From NCBI GenBank assembly GCA_030066665.1, contig JASJBD010000058.1:1-39949 (forward strand): a stretch of DNA of 39,949 bases, in the 5' to 3' direction. A model generated the notes under the pieces. The model worked only from the letters and a program-made list of their open reading frames with translations. It did no database searches and had not been told where the DNA came from. The position numbers were made by a program, and so were the translations under genes. The DNA comes from Gammaproteobacteria bacterium (lineage in GTDB: Bacteria > Pseudomonadota > Gammaproteobacteria > Steroidobacterales > GCA-2729495). Within the stretch, counting starts at the first letter, position 1. Every line of letters starts with the position of its first letter. Of this stretch, positions 1 to 7,910 are shown in pieces.

Positions 1-245
1 AGCGAGGTTTCAGTGCCGAATCGGCAGGTGCCGATTCTCGTTGACCCGTTCCCGGAGGTCTTTCCCCGGCTTGAAATGGGGCACGTACTTGCCGGCCAGG
101 GCCACCACGTATGGGACGAAACCCCAAGACTGGCGAAGCGGTGGCCCTGGCCGGCAAGTACGTGCCCCATTTCAAGCCGGGGAAAGACCTCCGGGAACGG
201 GTCAACGAGAATCGGCACCTGCCGATTCGGCACTGAAACCTCGCT
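1..245. repeat. Long inverted duplication (fold-back) of the ihfB 3' end
   Basis: Bases 1-106 are the exact reverse complement of 140-245, so each arm is 106 bp with no mismatch. The spacer is 33 bp (107-139). The right arm is genuine ihfB coding sequence plus its stop codon and nine downstream bases. The left arm has no coding sense in the ihfB frame (a stop falls at 42-44) and sits where the N-terminal two thirds of ihfB should be. A perfect 106-bp palindrome over a conserved gene end is not expected biologically. Inference: it is a chimera from amplification, library making or assembly at a contig end, and the true junction lies between about 101 and 106. Confidence 0.95.
105..236 (+). CDS. 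ihfB: Integration host factor subunit beta, C-terminal part (5' end lost)
   Basis: The readable part encodes the last ~43 residues of IHF-beta: the DNA-binding arm [11 protein letters not shown], then the family signature [18 protein letters not shown], ending in TGA at 234-236. IHF is the HU-family heterodimer that bends DNA sharply at specific sites in replication, recombination and transcription. Its partner IhfA is encoded at 16923-17222 in this window. The gene is interrupted upstream by the inverted duplication, so residues before about P105 are missing and no start codon exists here. The order ihfB-lapA-lapB is standard in gammaproteobacteria, which supports the call. Whether the gene is intact in the organism cannot be judged; it probably is. 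Confidence 0.88.
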   Translation, partial: PRMGRNPKTGEAVALAGKYVPHFKPGKDLRERVNENRHLPIRH

Positions 246-276
246 GCGGCCCGCCATGTAGCGGGCCGCTTGCTTT
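246..276 (+). terminator. Probable terminator after ihfB
   Basis: A 9-bp perfect GC-only stem GCGGCCCGC / GCGGGCCGC (246-254 and 261-269) with loop CATGTA is followed by TTGCTTT. It starts 10 bp after the ihfB stop and lies before lapA. The T-run is short, so termination may be partial. Confidence 0.55.
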
Positions 277-324
277 ACAATGACACTGTGTCCGCCGCAC
301 GGGCGCGGAGTTGCTGCCACAACC

Positions 325-621
325 ATGCTGCGTAACCTGGTTTATTTCCTCGTCCTGCTGCTTGTGTTGCTGGGTGTCACCGTGTTTGCTGCGCTTAACC
401 CGGGCTCCCTGACACTTGATCTCGCCTTCACCCAGGTCGAAATCCAGAAATCCCTGGCCCTGAGCCTCGCTTTCGCAGCCGGTTGGCTATTCGGCGTTCT
501 TTGTGCTGCTTTGATGTTGATGAAATCGGTGGGCGAGCGTCGCCGCTTGCGCAAATCCCTGGGCCTCGCTGAGGCAGAGGTCAGGGCGCTGCGTAACCTG
601 CCGATTCAAGATGCCGACTGA
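325..621 (+). CDS. lapA: Lipopolysaccharide assembly protein LapA (DUF1049 membrane protein)
   Basis: This encodes 98 residues with two hydrophobic helices (about residues 3-23 and 43-66) and a basic, coiled C-terminal tail (ERRRLRKSLGLAEAEVRALR). That is the layout and length of LapA/YciS. In Enterobacteria LapA is an inner-membrane partner of LapB, and the pair acts in LPS assembly and FtsH-dependent control of LpxC. An in-frame start at 280 exists, but the extra 15 residues are not hydrophobic and the membrane protein proper begins at the ATG at 325. The end overlaps lapB by 11 bp, indicating translational coupling. Function is assigned by family and gene order. Confidence 0.9.
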   Translation: MLRNLVYFLVLLLVLLGVTVFAALNPGSLTLDLAFTQVEIQKSLALSLAFAAGWLFGVLCAALMLMKSVGERRRLRKSLGLAEAEVRALRNLPIQDAD

Positions 622-1801
622 ACAAGCGTTTCTGTTTGCCGGCCTGCTCTTCGTGGCGGCGGCGCTCGGCTACGTGTTCGCCTGGTTCGGCGAAAAGGAT
701 CGGGACGACGCCGATAAACCGCCGGTCAATCGGGACTACCTGAAGGGCGTCCACTTTCTGCTCGACGAAGATGCGGACAGCGCGCTGGAAGTCTTCGCGC
801 GCATGGTCGAAACAGACGAGGACACCCTGGAAATTCATTTCGCTCTCGGGAGCCTGTTCCGCAAGCGGGGCGAGGTGGATCGCGCCATCCGCATCCACCA
901 GAACATCATGGCGCGACCGAACCTGGATCGAAAACAGAAAGGCCAGGCGCAATTGGCGCTGGCGGAGGACTACCTGAGCGCTGGTTTGCTGGACCGAGCC
1001 GAGAGCCTCTTTTCGCAGCTACGCGAGAATCCGGAGCTGCGCAGCCGGGCGCTGCGGCGCTTGCTCGGGATTCTGGAGCAAACCAGGGACTGGGAGGCTG
1101 CAATCGAGGTCCATGACGAATTGGTGCGTCTCGAGCCCGGGTCAGGGGACGACGTCGGTCGCCTGGCACACTACTACTGCGAGCTGGCAGAGCAGGCGAT
1201 CGCTGCCAAGGACCTGCCCCGTGTCCGGGCCATGCTGAAGAAAGCCGACGGGGCAAGACCGCGGACGGTCCGCGCGATGCTGGTCCGGGCCGACCTCGCG
1301 CGCGAGTCCGGCGACTGGCGGGAGGCGGTCAAGCTGTATCGGCGGGTCGCTGACCAGCAGCCGGGACTGATCACGGATATCGTGCCGCGCGTGGCGGCAG
1401 TCTATCGCGCGCGAGATAACGAAGAGGCGTTCGGCAGCTGGCTGCAACGCCTGCTCGATGCGCAGCCGGATGCTACGGCCGCGGTCGCAATGGCGGTCAT
1501 TGCCGATCCACTGATGCAGGATCCCGTGGCGCTGGACGCGCTGGCAGACTTCATTGCGGGCGACCCGATCCTGCAGCAACTCGTCAACGTCGATCATCTG
1601 CGCGAGCAGGAAGGCGAAGTCCGACTTGCAGCACTGCAACGCCTGCGCAATTCGTTGCGCCAAGTGCTCAGTGGTGCGGCGGCATACCGCTGCCAGAATT
1701 GCGGCTACGGCAGTCTGGCGCTGCAGTGGCAGTGCCCCGGTTGTCGTTCCTGGGAAACCGTGCGGCCTGAATTACAGGTGGCTCTGGGCAATAAGTTGTA
1801 G
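611..1801 (+). CDS. lapB: Lipopolysaccharide assembly protein LapB (TPR, rubredoxin-like zinc site)
   Basis: The product is 396 residues, the usual LapB/YciM length. It has an N-terminal membrane anchor (about residues 5-22), a cytoplasmic TPR solenoid over about residues 45-345, and a C-terminal rubredoxin-type metal knuckle C361-x2-C364-x10-C375-x2-C378. In E. coli LapB docks to FtsH and YejM and promotes degradation of LpxC, balancing LPS and phospholipid synthesis. The ATG at 611 lies inside the end of lapA, as in the standard ihfB-lapA-lapB order. All metal cysteines are present. No clear terminator follows. Confidence 0.94.
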   Translation: MPTEQAFLFAGLLFVAAALGYVFAWFGEKDRDDADKPPVNRDYLKGVHFLLDEDADSALEVFARMVETDEDTLEIHFALGSLFRKRGEVDRAIRIHQNIMARPNLDRKQKGQAQLALAEDYLSAGLLDRAESLFSQLRENPELRSRALRRLLGILEQTRDWEAAIEVHDELVRLEPGSGDDVGRLAHYYCELAEQAIAAKDLPRVRAMLKKADGARPRTVRAMLVRADLARESGDWREAVKLYRRVADQQPGLITDIVPRVAAVYRARDNEEAFGSWLQRLLDAQPDATAAVAMAVIADPLMQDPVALDALADFIAGDPILQQLVNVDHLREQEGEVRLAALQRLRNSLRQVLSGAAAYRCQNCGYGSLALQWQCPGCRSWETVRPELQVALGNKL

Positions 1802-1908
1802 CTCGCGCGTTCTTTGCCAAGAACTCCTGATTCGGTGCTCCATGCAACGGCGCACGGATCCCTAGTATCGGGGCGTTACTAGTCAACCCTAACCCCCAGG
1901 AGTTCGCC

Positions 1909-2175
1909 ATGCACAAGACCCTCTTGATTCTCCTCACCGGATTGCTGGCCGCCACGGTGCAGGCCGGGCCCGTGGACATCAATGCCGCCGATTCGGAGAC
2001 ACTCGCCCGTGAGTTAAATGGTGTGGGAATGTCGCGCGCTGAAGCGATCGTCGAGTACCGGCAGCAATTCGGTCCGTTCCGAACCGCAGATGATTTGCTG
2101 AACGTTGCAGGCATCGGGGAACACATTCTCGATGCGAATCGCACCAATATCCTGGTGGGTAACGCCAAGCGCTAG
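1909..2175 (+). CDS. Secreted ComEA-like helix-hairpin-helix protein
   Basis: This encodes 88 residues: a signal peptide (1-19, cleavage likely after VQA) followed by one helix-hairpin-helix domain. The hallmark start VDINAADSETL and the two hairpins (LNGVGMSRAEAIVEYR and LLNVAGIGEHILD) match the ComEA family. ComEA-type proteins bind double-stranded DNA non-specifically in the periplasm during natural transformation. A single small HhH domain with only a signal peptide is the common proteobacterial form. A good ribosome site (CAGGAG) precedes the ATG. No other competence gene is nearby, so a role in DNA uptake is plausible but unproven. Confidence 0.85.
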   Translation: MHKTLLILLTGLLAATVQAGPVDINAADSETLARELNGVGMSRAEAIVEYRQQFGPFRTADDLLNVAGIGEHILDANRTNILVGNAKR

Positions 2176-2188
2176 CACCGACACGGAT

Positions 2189-2214
2189 CGCGGCAGGTGT
2201 GGGCACCTGCCGCG
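2189..2214. terminator. Hairpin between convergent genes
   Basis: An 11-bp perfect stem CGCGGCAGGTG / CACCTGCCGCG with loop TGGG sits between the ends of the ComEA-like gene (+) and the MDR reductase gene (-). There is no U-tract on either side. It may be a shared, weak or Rho-assisted terminator. Confidence 0.45.
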
Positions 2215-2229
2215 GTTCGCGACGACCGG

Positions 2230-3363
2230 TCAAATGTTGATAATGATTTTGCCGATATGGCGCGCGCTGGCCAGATACTCATACGCCTGGCGCGCCTCGT
2301 CGAAGGAAAAACTGCGGCCGATTTTCGGTTGGATGCCGTTGGCATCGCAGGCTCTCAGCAGGTCGGCGAACATGCGGCGGCTGCCGGACGTGATGCCCTT
2401 CAGGGTAATGTTGCCGAGAAACAGCGACATCAGGTTGGGTGGTTCGTCCGGTTGTCCGCCCAGGCTGCCTAACAGGCCGATCCGCGCGTTTGGCGCGCAG
2501 CACGACAACGAGTCGGATAGCGTGGCGACACCAACGGTCTCGACCACGATATCTACGCCACGGCCGTCAGTCGCCGCGCGCACCGCATCAGCCCATTCAG
2601 GTGTCTTGCGGTAATTGACGGTGATATCGGCCCCGAGTTCTCTCGCCACCGCAAGTTTGTCGTCACTCGATGACGTGATGGCAACCTTGGCGCCATTCAT
2701 TTTCGCAATCTGCAAAGCGAGCATGGAGACACCACCGGTGCCGAGTGTCAGCACGGTATCGCCGGCTTTCACTTGCCCGACATTCTGCAGCACTGTCCAG
2801 GCCGTAATGCCGGCCGCGCCCAGCGCCGCCGCATCGGCGAAACTCAAACTGTCCGGAATCGTAATCAGGGACTGCGCCGGCAGCGTGATCAATTCAGTCA
2901 ACCAGCCGTCTGCCGTATTGCCCAGGTCGGCACCGAAAATCGCCGGATCGTAATCGCCGTCCAGCCACTCGAGAAAATGCGGGGCGGTGACGCGATCGCC
3001 AGGTGCAACATCCGTGACTCCGGGCCCGACTGCGACGACCTCGCCGGCCCCGTCACCAAGTGGTACGCGTGTCGGGGGCTGCGGCTGGCCATAGCGGCCC
3101 TGGGCAATCATCAGGTCTCGATAATTCAGCGCCGCCGCGCGCACTGCAATCAGTGCCTGGCCCGGCCCCGGTTCCTGCGCCGAACGCTGTTGTAGTTGCA
3201 GGCCGCCGGTCCCGCTCAGATCGCCGACTTCGAAGCGGCGATAGGTCTTGCCTTGCCATTCGCTGCTGTGTGTGCCGCCGGTCGCAGTGCCGGATGCGAT
3301 CGAGGCTGCAGCCAGTGACAGCGCAGCGGCGATGGTGTCGCGACGATTTGATTTGGTTGTCAT
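2230..3363 (-). CDS. MDR-family NAD(P)-dependent alcohol dehydrogenase/quinone oxidoreductase with Tat-like leader
   Basis: This is a 377-residue medium-chain dehydrogenase/reductase: a GroES-like N-terminal domain (about 50-165) and a Rossmann domain with LGTGGVS at 207-213 and a C-terminal IGKIIINI strand. The GHE of zinc-dependent alcohol dehydrogenases is replaced by LGDGAGEV (102-109), so it belongs with the zinc-independent quinone-oxidoreductase/zinc-free branch. The start at 3363 is preferred over 3399 because a twin-arginine-like leader follows directly (K-S-N-R-R-D-T-I-A-A-A-L, residues 5-15, then an Ala-rich stretch to ~25). Export of an NAD(P) enzyme would be unusual, since the cofactor is normally cytoplasmic. 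Substrate cannot be inferred. It is transcribed alone, just downstream of a terminator. Confidence 0.8.
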   Translation of the reverse strand: MTTKSNRRDTIAAALSLAAASIASGTATGGTHSSEWQGKTYRRFEVGDLSGTGGLQLQQRSAQEPGPGQALIAVRAAALNYRDLMIAQGRYGQPQPPTRVPLGDGAGEVVAVGPGVTDVAPGDRVTAPHFLEWLDGDYDPAIFGADLGNTADGWLTELITLPAQSLITIPDSLSFADAAALGAAGITAWTVLQNVGQVKAGDTVLTLGTGGVSMLALQIAKMNGAKVAITSSSDDKLAVARELGADITVNYRKTPEWADAVRAATDGRGVDIVVETVGVATLSDSLSCCAPNARIGLLGSLGGQPDEPPNLMSLFLGNITLKGITSGSRRMFADLLRACDANGIQPKIGRSFSFDEARQAYEYLASARHIGKIIINI

Positions 3364-3399
3364 GGCCCGGATGTTACGAAAATCGGCCCGATATCGCAC

Positions 3400-3425
3400 A
3401 AAAAAGACCCGGCATTCGCCGGGTC
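3400..3425 (-). terminator. Rho-independent terminator of the PEP-CTERM gene
   Basis: On the minus strand an 8-bp stem GACCCGGC / GCCGGGTC with loop GAAT is followed by six Ts. It lies 26 bp after the stop of the gene at 3451-4134 and insulates it from the MDR gene downstream. Confidence 0.85.
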
Positions 3426-3450
3426 TCTTCTGCGTCGGCTATCGAAAAGG

Positions 3451-4134
3451 TCAGACGAGCCGGTAGCGTGCCCAGCCGAGCAGGCCAAGTGCTGACGCGA
3501 ACAGCCAGAAGGCCGCCGGTACCGGGATCAAGGATTTGTGCACGGCAAACTGGACGTCGGCACAGCCCACACCGTCGGGGCAACCGCCGTTGAAACTGCC
3601 AACCCATTCGGCAACCTGACCCGGTTGCACGGGTTCCCCGTCATTCGTGTGCACGCGAAGCACTACGTGAATTTCCGCGACCACCGAATCGAGCAACCCA
3701 TTCGGGTTTCCCAGATCGACAACCAGCGGTGGCTCATTTTCCCCGAGCTGGGCCCAGAATGTCGCAAAGCCATCCATGTCGGATAGGAACCCCGCACCCC
3801 ACAGCACAGAGACGTCGACGGCCGGATCCTCGAAATCGCTCTCGACCAGTCCGCACATGAACGGCGTGTCGCAGGCAGCCGGATTGTTGAAGACGACCCA
3901 CCAGAGCGTGTACGCGCCCATCGACTCCAGGCCAGAAGTGCTAATCAGCACGTCGACACCGTGTTCCCGGCGCGTCAACGTGGATACGCCCTTGACGGGT
4001 ACGAGTTCAGGGAAAGCAATCATGTCCTGCACATCGACGTCGATCAGATCGGCTTGAGCGACTGAAAAAGGCAGCAGGAGCAGAGCGAGGGTGGTTGCCG
4101 CGGCGGCGCGGAACGGGCGAACGAATGCTGACAT
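3451..4134 (-). CDS. Exported protein with VPxPA-type PEP-CTERM sorting tail
   Basis: The product is 227 residues. Residues 1-28 form a signal peptide ending in AQA. The body is low in lysine and has four cysteines (CDTPFMC and CPDGVGC) that could form disulfides. The last 25 residues are a sorting signal, PVPAAFWLFASALGLLGW followed by basic ARYR. This tripartite tail (PEP-like motif, membrane helix, Arg-rich end) is recognised by exosortases in bacteria that make extracellular polysaccharide. No exosortase gene is in the window, and the middle domain is not one I recognise. A strong site (AAGGAGG) precedes the ATG. The tail is nearly the same as in the protein at 18026-18625. Confidence 0.88.
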   Translation of the reverse strand: MSAFVRPFRAAAATTLALLLLPFSVAQADLIDVDVQDMIAFPELVPVKGVSTLTRREHGVDVLISTSGLESMGAYTLWWVVFNNPAACDTPFMCGLVESDFEDPAVDVSVLWGAGFLSDMDGFATFWAQLGENEPPLVVDLGNPNGLLDSVVAEIHVVLRVHTNDGEPVQPGQVAEWVGSFNGGCPDGVGCADVQFAVHKSLIPVPAAFWLFASALGLLGWARYRLV

Positions 4135-4227
4135 GGCACCCTCCTTAGTTATTGCTTGCGCTTTTTCGAGGGGCAGGGGGCGCCAACCAAGCTCTGCAGC
4201 CGAGCTTTGTCGGCGCGGTTATGTCAT

Positions 4228-4256
4228 CTCTTACGCCTATTACGTATAAATGTCAA
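4228..4256 (-). promoter_or_regulatory. Possible sigma-70 promoter for the PEP-CTERM gene
   Basis: On the minus strand a perfect TTGACA (4256-4251) is followed after 17 bp by TAAGAG (4233-4228), a poor -10. It lies ~95 bp upstream of the start at 4134 in a conspicuously AT-rich patch. Confidence 0.35.
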
Positions 4257-4317
4257 ATATTTGGCACTAAACTAGTTAATGGAACCGTTCCGCTAACTCG
4301 CTTGGAATTGCAGGTAT

Positions 4318-5961
4318 CTAGTCGAGGATCCGGGCCTGGGTCACGCCAGCACGGATCCGCCGGGGGTCTGTGGTCCCGCCGGTGAGTCGGGGGTCCAGCT
4401 GTCCTTCGGACACGCCTTCGGCCGGCATCACCAGGCTGACCGGGCGCCTTAGCTCACGGGTCTGGTCATTGGCATCCAGGTATTGAATGGTCAGCTGCTG
4501 GACTTCAACGCGTACCGGCGTGCGATTTTGCAGCTGCAGTATCAGTCGGCCTCCCGCATCCTGACCAACGGCCGTGCGGATGTACTTATAGGGTTTCTCC
4601 GGCAATTCCAGGCGCATGAGCGAGATTGCCGCGGCGCGCCCGTCCGGCGAGTCAGATCGCGCAGCAGCCGTGAATAGTTCGACCGCCTGATCACGCTGGC
4701 CGGCAGCGAGTTTCAATTCGCCCAGCGCATTCATGGCCGGCGCCGTTGGCAACAGCTCGATGCTGCGTTCCAGGTCCGCAATTGCGCCGACGTCGTCGCC
4801 GAGCTTTCGCAAGACCTGGCCGCGCCGCATCAGCGGGTAGAAGTAATCAGGGTAGTAGTTCACTGCGCGGTTGTAATTGATCAACGCGTCGTTCCAACGC
4901 CGTTGCGATGCCCGAATGTCGCCGCGCAAGGAGTGAAAATGAGATTCACGGGGCTCGATCCGCAAGGCCATCTCGGCTTCGGCCAGGGCGGATTCCAGAT
5001 CTTTCGCGGCGAGCGCTTTGCGGCCGCGATCGTGAGCAGTATAGGCCTCTTTGCTTTCAATTAGCGGGCTGATCGCCGCGACGTAGCGCTCGCGGCCCAA
5101 TTCGCCGCCGGGCGGGAGTTCCGCGAGCGTCGCCTTATTGTTTTCGACGCGTTCGGGGGACGGCGGATGGCTGGCGAACAACCCCTCTAACCATCCTGAC
5201 CGGCGTCCCTCGGACAATCGGACAAAGGTCTCCTGCAGTTCAACGGCGGCGGCCGGGTCGTAGCCCGCGCGCGACATGTATTGCATGCCGTAATAGTCGG
5301 ATTCGCGCTCGGCGTCGCGCCCGTATTTCTGCGTGATCAATTGCAGGCCGACCCCGGTCGCCGTCATGATGAGTGACCCGTAGTCAGTCTGATTCGCGGT
5401 CACGGCCGTCGCGACGGCTACGCCCTGCAGCAACATGCCGCGTTCCATCGATTTGGCGCCATGCCGGGCCGCTGCGTGAACGACTTCATGGCCGAGCACC
5501 GCAGCGAGTTCCGCTTCGCTGTCCAGTTCTGTCAGCAGCCCACGATGGATCGCAATCTTGCCCCCGGGCAGGGCCCAGGCGTTCGGCGTTGATTCGTTGA
5601 TGACGACGAATTCATACGGCAGGTCACGATCGCTGACGGCCGCGACTCGAGCGCCGACATCACGCACATAGGCCGTGATCGCGGGGTCGACGACGTAGTC
5701 GCCGCCGAACATCTGGCGGGAAGGTGCGTACTGCTGCTCACCGATCTGGATTTCCTGGGCGGTGCTGACCAGGGCCAGTTCGCGTTTCTGGGTAACGGGA
5801 TTGGTGGCGCAACCCGCCGCAGCAAGGAGCGCCGCTGCAAGCAGCGTCGTTAAGACCCTGCTGTGAGTAAATTGGAGTCGCCGTTCCGGCTTCCAGAATC
5901 GATTGATGGATTGACGCAATGAGCTGGTTGCGAATGGCGCGATGTCGCGGCAGCCCGTCAA
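4318..5961 (-). CDS. M48 family zinc metalloprotease lipoprotein with TPR repeats
   Basis: This encodes 547 residues. After a hydrophobic segment comes a lipobox (LLAAAGC, Cys51), so the mature protein should be a lipoprotein. The M48 peptidase domain (about 75-280) has the zinc motif H158-E159-V-V-H162 and the third ligand region E218-R-E-S-D222. Four or so TPR units follow (about 310-450), then a ~90-residue beta-rich C-terminal region. The order peptidase then TPR resembles BepA/YfgC, which cares for outer-membrane protein assembly, but this protein is anchored and longer. The start is TTG at 5961, overlapping the stop of gpx (TTGA), which implies coupled translation. A later TTG (5919) is a possible alternative start; both precede the lipobox. 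Confidence 0.87.
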   Translation of the reverse strand: MTGCRDIAPFATSSLRQSINRFWKPERRLQFTHSRVLTTLLAAALLAAAGCATNPVTQKRELALVSTAQEIQIGEQQYAPSRQMFGGDYVVDPAITAYVRDVGARVAAVSDRDLPYEFVVINESTPNAWALPGGKIAIHRGLLTELDSEAELAAVLGHEVVHAAARHGAKSMERGMLLQGVAVATAVTANQTDYGSLIMTATGVGLQLITQKYGRDAERESDYYGMQYMSRAGYDPAAAVELQETFVRLSEGRRSGWLEGLFASHPPSPERVENNKATLAELPPGGELGRERYVAAISPLIESKEAYTAHDRGRKALAAKDLESALAEAEMALRIEPRESHFHSLRGDIRASQRRWNDALINYNRAVNYYPDYFYPLMRRGQVLRKLGDDVGAIADLERSIELLPTAPAMNALGELKLAAGQRDQAVELFTAAARSDSPDGRAAAISLMRLELPEKPYKYIRTAVGQDAGGRLILQLQNRTPVRVEVQQLTIQYLDANDQTRELRRPVSLVMPAEGVSEGQLDPRLTGGTTDPRRIRAGVTQARILD

Positions 5962-6437
5962 CGCATGTCTCGTGACAGGAACTTGCGGATCGTCTCGGGC
6001 GTATCCTTGGGCGCGAAGCGCTTCACCGGTTCCCCGTCTTCATCAAACAGGAACTTTGTGAAGTTCCATTTGATCCTGGTGCTGCCAAGCAGCCCCGGAA
6101 GCGCGCTGGTGGCGAATCGGAATAGCGGATCCGCTTCATCGCCGTTGACGTCGATCTTTTGCGATAGCGGAAAGTTGACCCCGAAGTTCAGTTGACAGAA
6201 GGATTCAATCTCCTCGGCAGAACCCGGCTCCTGTTCGCCGAATTGATTGCAGGGAAAACCGATTACCATCAAGTCGTGCGCCTCGTCGTCGAATAGTTCT
6301 TGCAGGCCGGCATACTGGGATGTAAAGCCGCATTGGCTCGCGGTATTCACGAGTAGCACCTTGCGGCCTTTGAGATCGGCCAGCTTTAGAGTTTCACCGT
6401 TGTTGAGCGTCACGTCGAAATCGTAGAGATGGCTCAT
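5958..6437 (-). CDS. gpx: Glutathione peroxidase family thiol peroxidase
   Basis: This encodes 159 residues, typical for bacterial GPx/BtuE. It carries all three family blocks: NTASQCGFT with peroxidatic Cys36 (Cys, not selenocysteine), FPCNQFGEQEPG with Cys63 and the catalytic Gln, and WNFTKFL with Trp124-Asn125. Enzymes of this type reduce hydrogen peroxide and lipid hydroperoxides, in bacteria usually with thioredoxin. There is no signal peptide, so it is cytoplasmic. The ATG at 6437 is chosen over the longer frame to 6464 because AAGGAGAAAGT lies directly before it. It is the first gene of a two-gene unit with the M48 protease. Confidence 0.93.
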   Translation of the reverse strand: MSHLYDFDVTLNNGETLKLADLKGRKVLLVNTASQCGFTSQYAGLQELFDDEAHDLMVIGFPCNQFGEQEPGSAEEIESFCQLNFGVNFPLSQKIDVNGDEADPLFRFATSALPGLLGSTRIKWNFTKFLFDEDGEPVKRFAPKDTPETIRKFLSRDMR

Positions 6438-6511
6438 ACTTTCTCCTTTGGAGGCTGCTTGCATCGAAGTGTGCGTGATTTGTGTATTGGTCGCACATGT
6501 GAGCCGCCCAC

Positions 6512-6538
6512 AAAAAAAGGGACTTGGAATAAGTCCCT
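6512..6538 (-). terminator. Rho-independent terminator after tRNA-Asn
   Basis: On the minus strand an 8-bp stem AGGGACTT / AAGTCCCT with a 5-nt loop is followed by seven Ts. It starts 8 bp downstream of the tRNA-Asn 3' end and separates it from gpx. Confidence 0.88.
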
Positions 6539-6546
6539 GATTAAAT

Positions 6547-6622
6547 TGGCTCCCCGGGCCGGACTCGAACCAGCGACCAATTGATTAACAGTCAACCGCT
6601 CTACCAACTGAGCTACCGGGGA
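6547..6622 (-). tRNA. tRNA-Asn (anticodon GTT)
   Basis: The 76-nt cloverleaf has acceptor stem TCCCCGG/CCGGGGA, D-arm GCTCAGTTGGTAGAGC, anticodon loop CTGTTAA with anticodon GTT, T-arm with GGTTCGAGTCC, discriminator G and an encoded CCA end. It lies 75 bp downstream of aspC on the same strand and may be cotranscribed with it. Confidence 0.97.
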
Positions 6623-6697
6623 ACTGTGGAAACCACTGAGCGCGGGCGATTCTCCCGTAGGCACCAAATCGAGTCAAGGAAACGGCCGGCAGCCCGG

Positions 6698-7879
6698 TCA
6701 GCCGAGCACTTTGCGGATCCTGGAAATGGCGTCCTTCAGTGTTTCGAGACTGCAGGCGAAGCTGAGTCGCAGGTAGCCGGTGGCGCCGAACGCCGAGCCC
6801 GGGACCAGCGCCACGCCGGCCTCGTTGATGAGTAACTCTGCCATCGCGGTATCGTCGGCCAGGCCGCGTGCGGCAATCGCGTCGGCGGCATTCGGAAAGG
6901 CGTAGAACGTGCCGGCACCGGGCAGGCACTCGAACCCCGGGATTCCGTTCAGGGCGTCGACCAGGTAATCGTGCCGCTCCCGAAACGCCTTGCCCATGAC
7001 GTCGATACAGCTCTGGTCACCATTCAATGCGGCCACGCTGGCAGCCTGGGAGATACTGCAGGGGTTGGAGGTGCTCTGACCCTGGATTTTTTTCATTGCG
7101 GCGATGATCTTTTGCGGTCCACCGCAGTAGCCAATGCGCCAGCCGGTCATTGCATAGCATTTGGACACGCCATTGATCGTGACGATGCGGTTGAGCAGTT
7201 CCGGACAGGCCGTGCCAAGACTGACGAACGGTTCATCCGCCCAGTAAATGTGCTCATACATGTCGTCGGTAGCCACGACGATCCCGGGATGCTCCAGCAA
7301 GACTTCGCCCAGCGCCCGCAGCTCGGCACGCGTATAGGCAGCACCGGTCGGATTCGACGGGCTGTTCAGGAACACCAGGCGAGTTTTGTCCGTGATTGCT
7401 GCCTGCAGTGCCCGCGGCGAAATCTTGAAGCCATCATCGATCGTTGCGGGGACGATGACCGGCTCGGCTTCGGCCAGCTTGATCATGTCCGGGTACGACA
7501 CCCAGTAGGGCGCCGGCACGATCGCTTCATCGCCGGCGTTCAGCGTAGCGATACAGACGTTGAAACAAGTCTGCTTCGCACCCGATGACACCAGGATTTG
7601 ATCACGTGCGTATTCGAGATCATTATCCCGCTTGAATTTGGCGATGATCGCGTCTTTCAGCGCGGGAGTGCCGTCGACGTTGGTGTACTTCGTCTGACCT
7701 GCCTCGATTGCAGCTACCGCCGCCGCCTTGATGTGATCCGGCGTATCGAAATCCGGTTCGCCGGCACCCAGCCCAATCACATCCTTGCCCTGCGCCCGGA
7801 GCTCGGCGGCCAGAGCCGTCACGGCCAGCGTCGGCGATGGCTTGACACGTTGCACGCGTTGCGAAACTGCTAGACTCAC
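6698..7879 (-). CDS. aspC: Aspartate aminotransferase (class I/II PLP enzyme)
   Basis: The product is 393 residues, a standard fold-type I aminotransferase of the prokaryotic (subgroup Ib) aspartate aminotransferase kind. Visible signatures are the N-terminal [10 protein letters not shown] and [12 protein letters not shown], the NSPSNPTG motif, and [13 protein letters not shown], whose Lys240 should form the Schiff base with PLP. It interconverts aspartate/2-oxoglutarate and oxaloacetate/glutamate in the cytoplasm. The start is GTG at 7879, preceded by AAGGAT. The longer frame to 7966 would run past a good promoter and adds residues absent from the family. It is divergent from uvrB. The gene symbol is by family; some such enzymes also use prephenate. 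Confidence 0.9.
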   Translation of the reverse strand: MSLAVSQRVQRVKPSPTLAVTALAAELRAQGKDVIGLGAGEPDFDTPDHIKAAAVAAIEAGQTKYTNVDGTPALKDAIIAKFKRDNDLEYARDQILVSSGAKQTCFNVCIATLNAGDEAIVPAPYWVSYPDMIKLAEAEPVIVPATIDDGFKISPRALQAAITDKTRLVFLNSPSNPTGAAYTRAELRALGEVLLEHPGIVVATDDMYEHIYWADEPFVSLGTACPELLNRIVTINGVSKCYAMTGWRIGYCGGPQKIIAAMKKIQGQSTSNPCSISQAASVAALNGDQSCIDVMGKAFRERHDYLVDALNGIPGFECLPGAGTFYAFPNAADAIAARGLADDTAMAELLINEAGVALVPGSAFGATGYLRLSFACSLETLKDAISRIRKVLG

Positions 7880-7910
7880 GGGCTTATCCTTGTTCGTTGC
7901 TGGGGCGAAA

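Noticed and set aside
13-283. Two overlapping plus-strand frames (82 and 80 codons) at the window start
   Set aside because: Both read through the inverted duplication out of the ihfB frame; they exist only because of the fold-back.
1862-1882. Short inverted repeat CTAGTA/TACTAG before the ComEA-like gene
   Set aside because: Six-base arms with a 9-bp spacer are too short to set apart from chance.
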